Assembly: GCF_018063565.1 (NCBI RefSeq)
Contig: NZ_JAGPBB010000006.1
Coordinates: 1 to 64,000 of the forward strand
From: Rhodoferax sp.
GTDB taxonomy: Bacteria > Pseudomonadota > Gammaproteobacteria > Burkholderiales > Burkholderiaceae_C
Length of the DNA: 64,000 nt
Reading direction: 5' to 3'
The notes below the pieces were generated by a model. The model saw only the letters and a program-made list of their open reading frames with translations. It did no database searches and was not told where the DNA came from. Positions 61,209-64,000 of the stretch are shown here, one piece after another. The position numbers and the translations under genes were made by a program. Position 1 is the first letter of the stretch. Every line of letters begins with the position of its first letter.

Positions 61209-62269
61209 CAAAACACCTTCAGGCGCTCGGGCAGGAGCTTGAGGATGAGTGGCGAGCCCACCTGCAGCGACTGCTCGGACAAAAAGTTGAGCGACAGGTA
61301 GACCGTGAGTTTGTGGCTGCCCAGCATCGGTGAGCCCACATGCACATGGCAATACGAGCCCAGAAAGTCAATGCCTTCGATCTGCGACTCAAACACATGG
61401 GCATCACCCGGTGCAATCGGACGCGTCAGTACATCTTCGGGCCGCAAATAGACCTTGACGGTGCCATCCGCCCCTTCTGAAGGCAGGGCCATGCCACCAA
61501 GTTGCAGGCGACCGCCCACGCGCTGGGCCGGCAGCACATTGACCTTGCCGACAAAGTCCGCCACAAACGGTGAGGCCGGCTCACGGTAGACATCCAGCGG
61601 CGTACCGACCTGTTCGATCACGCCGTGGTTCATCACCACAATGCGGTCGGCCACACTCAGCGCCTCTTCCTGGTCGTGCGTCACCATGATGGTGGTCACG
61701 CCCAGCTTTTGCTGCAGGCCACGGATTTCCTGGCGCAGTCGCACGCGCTCCAGCGCGTCCAAAGCCGACAGGGGTTCATCGAGCAGCAACAGGCCTGGCG
61801 ACGTGGCCAACGCGCGTGCCAGTGCGATGCGTTGTTGCTGGCCACCCGAGAGTTGGCCCGGAAACTTGGCCTCGCTGCCCGGCAGCCCGACCAGTTTGAC
61901 CAGGTCGGTGACGCGCTGGCGCACCTCGGCGCGCGGCGCCTTGCGGTTCACCAGCCCATACGACACGTTGTCAAACACACTCAGATTGGGAAACAACGCG
62001 TAACTCTGGAACACGATGCCGTAGTCGCGCAGTGCCGGTGGCAGGCGCGAGATGTCACGCCCACCCTGAAAAATCTGACCCGAGGTCTGCACCTCCAGGC
62101 CAGCAATGATACGCAGCAAGGTGGTTTTGCCACAGCCGGATGGCCCCAGAAAACAGACAAACTCACTCTTTTGAATGACGAGGTTGATGTCTTGCAGGGC
62201 CGTGAAGCTGCCAAATTCCTTGCGGATGTGGCGCAGGTCGAGAAAAGGCATGGGAGGTGTCACGATCAT
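61208..62269 (-). CDS. phnT: 2-aminoethylphosphonate ABC transporter ATPase
   Basis: The 353-residue ATPase of the PotA/FbpC class has GPSGCGKT at residues 42-49, the Q-loop IVFQSYALFPNL, signature LSGGQQQR, Walker B GLLLLDEPLSALDA and the switch histidine in VTHDQEEAL. A C-terminal TOBE domain follows from about residue 250 (TVKVYLRPEDVL). ATG 62269 is chosen by length; ATG 62251 is also possible. It lies between the binding-protein gene and the permease gene and overlaps the latter. Confidence 0.92.
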   Translation of the reverse strand: MIVTPPMPFLDLRHIRKEFGSFTALQDINLVIQKSEFVCFLGPSGCGKTTLLRIIAGLEVQTSGQIFQGGRDISRLPPALRDYGIVFQSYALFPNLSVFDNVSYGLVNRKAPRAEVRQRVTDLVKLVGLPGSEAKFPGQLSGGQQQRIALARALATSPGLLLLDEPLSALDALERVRLRQEIRGLQQKLGVTTIMVTHDQEEALSVADRIVVMNHGVIEQVGTPLDVYREPASPFVADFVGKVNVLPAQRVGGRLQLGGMALPSEGADGTVKVYLRPEDVLTRPIAPGDAHVFESQIEGIDFLGSYCHVHVGSPMLGSHKLTVYLSLNFLSEQSLQVGSPLILKLLPERLKVF

Positions 62270-62339
62270 CCAGAAATCAGTACGGTGGCCGCAAGTGCAC
62301 CGGGCCACCCCAAACGCAACACGTCATCAACAGCGTGTG

Positions 62340-63377
62340 CTACTTCTTCTCGGTCTTGCCGTCGTAACGACGGGTCCACTCGGCCAGAATGCGCTCGCGC
62401 TGCTCGGCTGCGTAATTGAAGTCGAGCTTGACCAGACGCTGCTCGTAGTCCTTGGGCACATTGGCCAAAGGTGCAGCCACTCCAGGCTGCGCGGTGATGG
62501 CAAAGTTCTTGCCGTACAGCATCATCGCGTCCTTGCTGGAGGCCCAGTCGGCCAGTTTCTTGGCGGCGTCAAGTTTTTTCGTGCCCTTGTGGATGGCAAA
62601 GGCCTCCAGGTCCCAGCCCAGGCCTTCTTTCGGGAACACCAGGTCGATCGGTGCGCCCTTGGCCTTGTTGGCGTTGGCGCGGTACTCGAAAGAGATGCCC
62701 ACCACAAACTCGCCACTGGCGGCCATGTTGCAGGGTTTGGAGCCCGAATGGGTGTATTGGGCGATATTGGCGTGCAGTCCGTCCATGTATTTCCAGCCAC
62801 CACCCTTGCCGGCCTGATCGCCAAACAGAGTCAGCCAGGCGACCACATCAAAGTAGCCGGTACCGCTGGAGGCGGGGTTGGGCATGACGATCTGACCTTT
62901 ATAGGCGGGCTTGGTCAGATCCTGCCAGCTTTCGGGCTTGGGGATGTTCTTTTTCTGCGCCTCGACCGTGTTGAAGCACACGGTGGCACCCCACACGTCC
63001 ATGCCAAACCACGCCGGCGGTGCTTTCTTGTCGCGGTACTGGGCCATGATGGCGTCCAGATTGAGCGGCGCGTAGGGAATCAGCATGCCTTGCTTGTCCA
63101 ACAGCGCCAGGCTGCTGGCGGCCACGCCCATCACCGCATCGGCTTGCGGGTTGGCCTTTTCGGCCAGCAGTTTGGCAGTGATGACGCCTGTCGAGTCACG
63201 CACCCATTTGATCTCGATATCGGGGTTGACCTTGTTGAAACCTTCCTGGTAGGCCTTGAGCTGGTCGGTCTCCAGCGCGGTATAAACCAGCAATTGGGTT
63301 TTCTGGGCGAAGGCAGTGCTGGTGGCGGCCAGTAAACCCGTCAAAGCAAGTAATTTGGCAATTCTGGACAAACGCAT
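62340..63377 (-). CDS. phnS: 2-aminoethylphosphonate-binding periplasmic protein
   Basis: The 345-residue extracellular solute-binding protein has a signal peptide (RIAKLLALTGLLAATSTAFA, cut near residue 24). The fold is that of iron/phosphonate-type binding proteins: LLVYTALETDQLKAYQEGFNK, WVRDSTGVITAKLLAEKANPQADAV, MPNPASSGTGYFDVVAWL. This set is characteristic of the PhnS2-type 2-aminoethylphosphonate transporter. ATG 63377 has GGAG at good spacing. It is the first gene of the operon running left. Confidence 0.9.
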   Translation of the reverse strand: MRLSRIAKLLALTGLLAATSTAFAQKTQLLVYTALETDQLKAYQEGFNKVNPDIEIKWVRDSTGVITAKLLAEKANPQADAVMGVAASSLALLDKQGMLIPYAPLNLDAIMAQYRDKKAPPAWFGMDVWGATVCFNTVEAQKKNIPKPESWQDLTKPAYKGQIVMPNPASSGTGYFDVVAWLTLFGDQAGKGGGWKYMDGLHANIAQYTHSGSKPCNMAASGEFVVGISFEYRANANKAKGAPIDLVFPKEGLGWDLEAFAIHKGTKKLDAAKKLADWASSKDAMMLYGKNFAITAQPGVAAPLANVPKDYEQRLVKLDFNYAAEQRERILAEWTRRYDGKTEKK

Positions 63378-63507
63378 CAAAGGCTCCTAGTGGTAAAAGT
63401 GGCAATGCTGTGACCTGATCGTGACAGGGTGATGACAGAAATCTGCTGTGGTTTTAAAGCAAGTCCTGTACCACCGGCCCGGCATGATTTGACTGAGGAT
63501 CGATATG

Positions 63508-63540
63508 TTTGTCAATTGTTATTTGTAAATTGTTGAGCAT
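63508..63540. promoter_or_regulatory. Candidate paired operators between phnS and the PbfA-like gene
   Basis: TTTGTCAATTGT (63508-63519) and ATTGTTGAGCAT (63529-63540) resemble the phnX-promoter palindromes (8 of 12 and 10 of 12 bases, best orientation) and again lie 21 bp apart. They sit in the 190-bp divergent promoter region. No clear -10 box could be fixed. Confidence 0.55.
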
Positions 63541-63567
63541 TTGTGATTTTGTGTTTCAATGTGCTGC

Positions 63568-64000
63568 ATGAGCGAGCCCACCAACCGAACTCACCAGAAC
63601 GCACCCTCGCAAAGCGAAGGTGATGTGAATTCTTCTCCCCGACGCAAAGCCTGGCAAGCAGGTGCGTTAGACGTGTCCGCACGCACCTTGCTGGTGCGCG
63701 ACAGCGCAGCGTTTTTGCACCAGTCGGTTTCCACACCCTGCCTCAACGGCATTGCCAAAGCCCAGGGGATCTGGATAGAAGACACAGCCGGGCGACGCTA
63801 CATGGATTTTCATGGCAACAACGTGCACCATGTAGGGTACGCCAACCCTCGGGTGATTTCTGCCATCAAGACGCAGCTCGATGCCTTGAGTTTTGCGCCG
63901 CGACGGTTTGCCAATGACCGGTCGGTGGAGTTGGCGGAGGTTTTGAATGCGCGCTTTCAATCCTTAACCGGCACACCCGGCAAAGTGTTGTTCACCACCG
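63568..64000 (+). CDS. pbfA: Class-III PLP enzyme, PbfA-like (phosphonate), partial at right edge
   Basis: An open frame from ATG 63568 runs off the right edge after 144 codons. The visible part has a polar 40-residue lead, then VSTPCLNGIAKAQGIWIEDTAGRRYMDFHGNNVHHVGYANPRVI, QLDALSFAPRRFAND and the beginning of the cofactor region (GKVLFTT). This is the N-terminus of a class-III aminotransferase-fold protein. Position next to phnS/phnW and the FHGNNVHxVG motif point to PbfA, the lyase that turns (R)-1-hydroxy-2-aminoethylphosphonate into phosphonoacetaldehyde and ammonia. The PLP lysine lies beyond the window, so a transaminase cannot be excluded. Confidence 0.7.
   Translation, partial: MSEPTNRTHQNAPSQSEGDVNSSPRRKAWQAGALDVSARTLLVRDSAAFLHQSVSTPCLNGIAKAQGIWIEDTAGRRYMDFHGNNVHHVGYANPRVISAIKTQLDALSFAPRRFANDRSVELAEVLNARFQSLTGTPGKVLFTT

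Overview
The window looks like chromosome of a betaproteobacterium of the order Burkholderiales, most likely a Comamonadaceae of the Rhodoferax/Polaromonas type. The basis is the high-GC coding style, the protein sequences, the gene orders rpsB-tsf-pyrH-frr-uppS-cdsA-dxr-rseP-bamA-skp-lpxD-fabZ-lpxA-lpxB-rnhB and rlmE-ftsH-folP-glmM, and a dispersed short repeat (core GGGCTAGAGGC) that I associate with that family. The genus is inference. No rRNA, tRNA, CRISPR array, intact IS element or prophage was seen.

Layout. 1-1732: left-edge fragment of an unrecognised minus-strand gene, then about 1 kb with no intact gene but a remnant of an ABC-transporter ATPase and a repeat copy. 1733-9703: hrpA, an FAD monooxygenase, and a feoA-feoB-small Cys protein operon behind a Fur-box-like palindrome. 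9726-13065 (mostly minus): small membrane protein, argD-argF, then DUF3579 (+) and rpsT (-) sharing one symmetric terminator. 13174-15599: murJ and a SirB1-like protein. 15668-17035 (-): SPFH/NfeD pair. 17167-19455: Arg/Lys/Orn decarboxylase. 19526-23754 (-): fabI, then the HDOD / metallo-hydrolase / NAD(P)HX-repair operon. 23881-39167 (+): long translation and envelope-biogenesis run from rpsB to an rRNA methyltransferase, with many overlapping starts and stops. 39337-46804: carA, leuE-like exporter, carB, greA, DUF4149, yhbY (-), rlmE. 46929-52046: ftsH, folP, glmM, a GNAT protein and a small membrane protein. 52065-55529 (-): ppx and an unusual pyruvate-kinase-like protein. 55677-56510: NUDIX protein. 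56649 to the end: a phosphonate catabolism locus.

The phosphonate locus is the most coherent accessory unit. A minus-strand operon encodes a periplasmic binding protein, an ATPase, a fused permease, 2-aminoethylphosphonate transaminase (PhnW) and a GntR regulator. A divergent phosphonoacetaldehyde hydrolase (PhnX-like) converges on it from the left. A class-III PLP enzyme resembling PbfA, cut by the right edge, diverges from it. Together they would import 2-aminoethylphosphonate and its 1-hydroxy derivative, funnel both to phosphonoacetaldehyde and release phosphate. Similar TTGT/ACAA palindromes, in pairs 21 bp apart, lie in front of both phnX and the divergent promoter and are good candidates for the regulator's operators.

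The other notable signal is a short degenerate repeat (about 40-50 bp) present in roughly ten places, several of them in frame inside essential genes (argF, dxr, folP, an rRNA methyltransferase gene, the permease), and once filling the leader of carB right up to its start codon.
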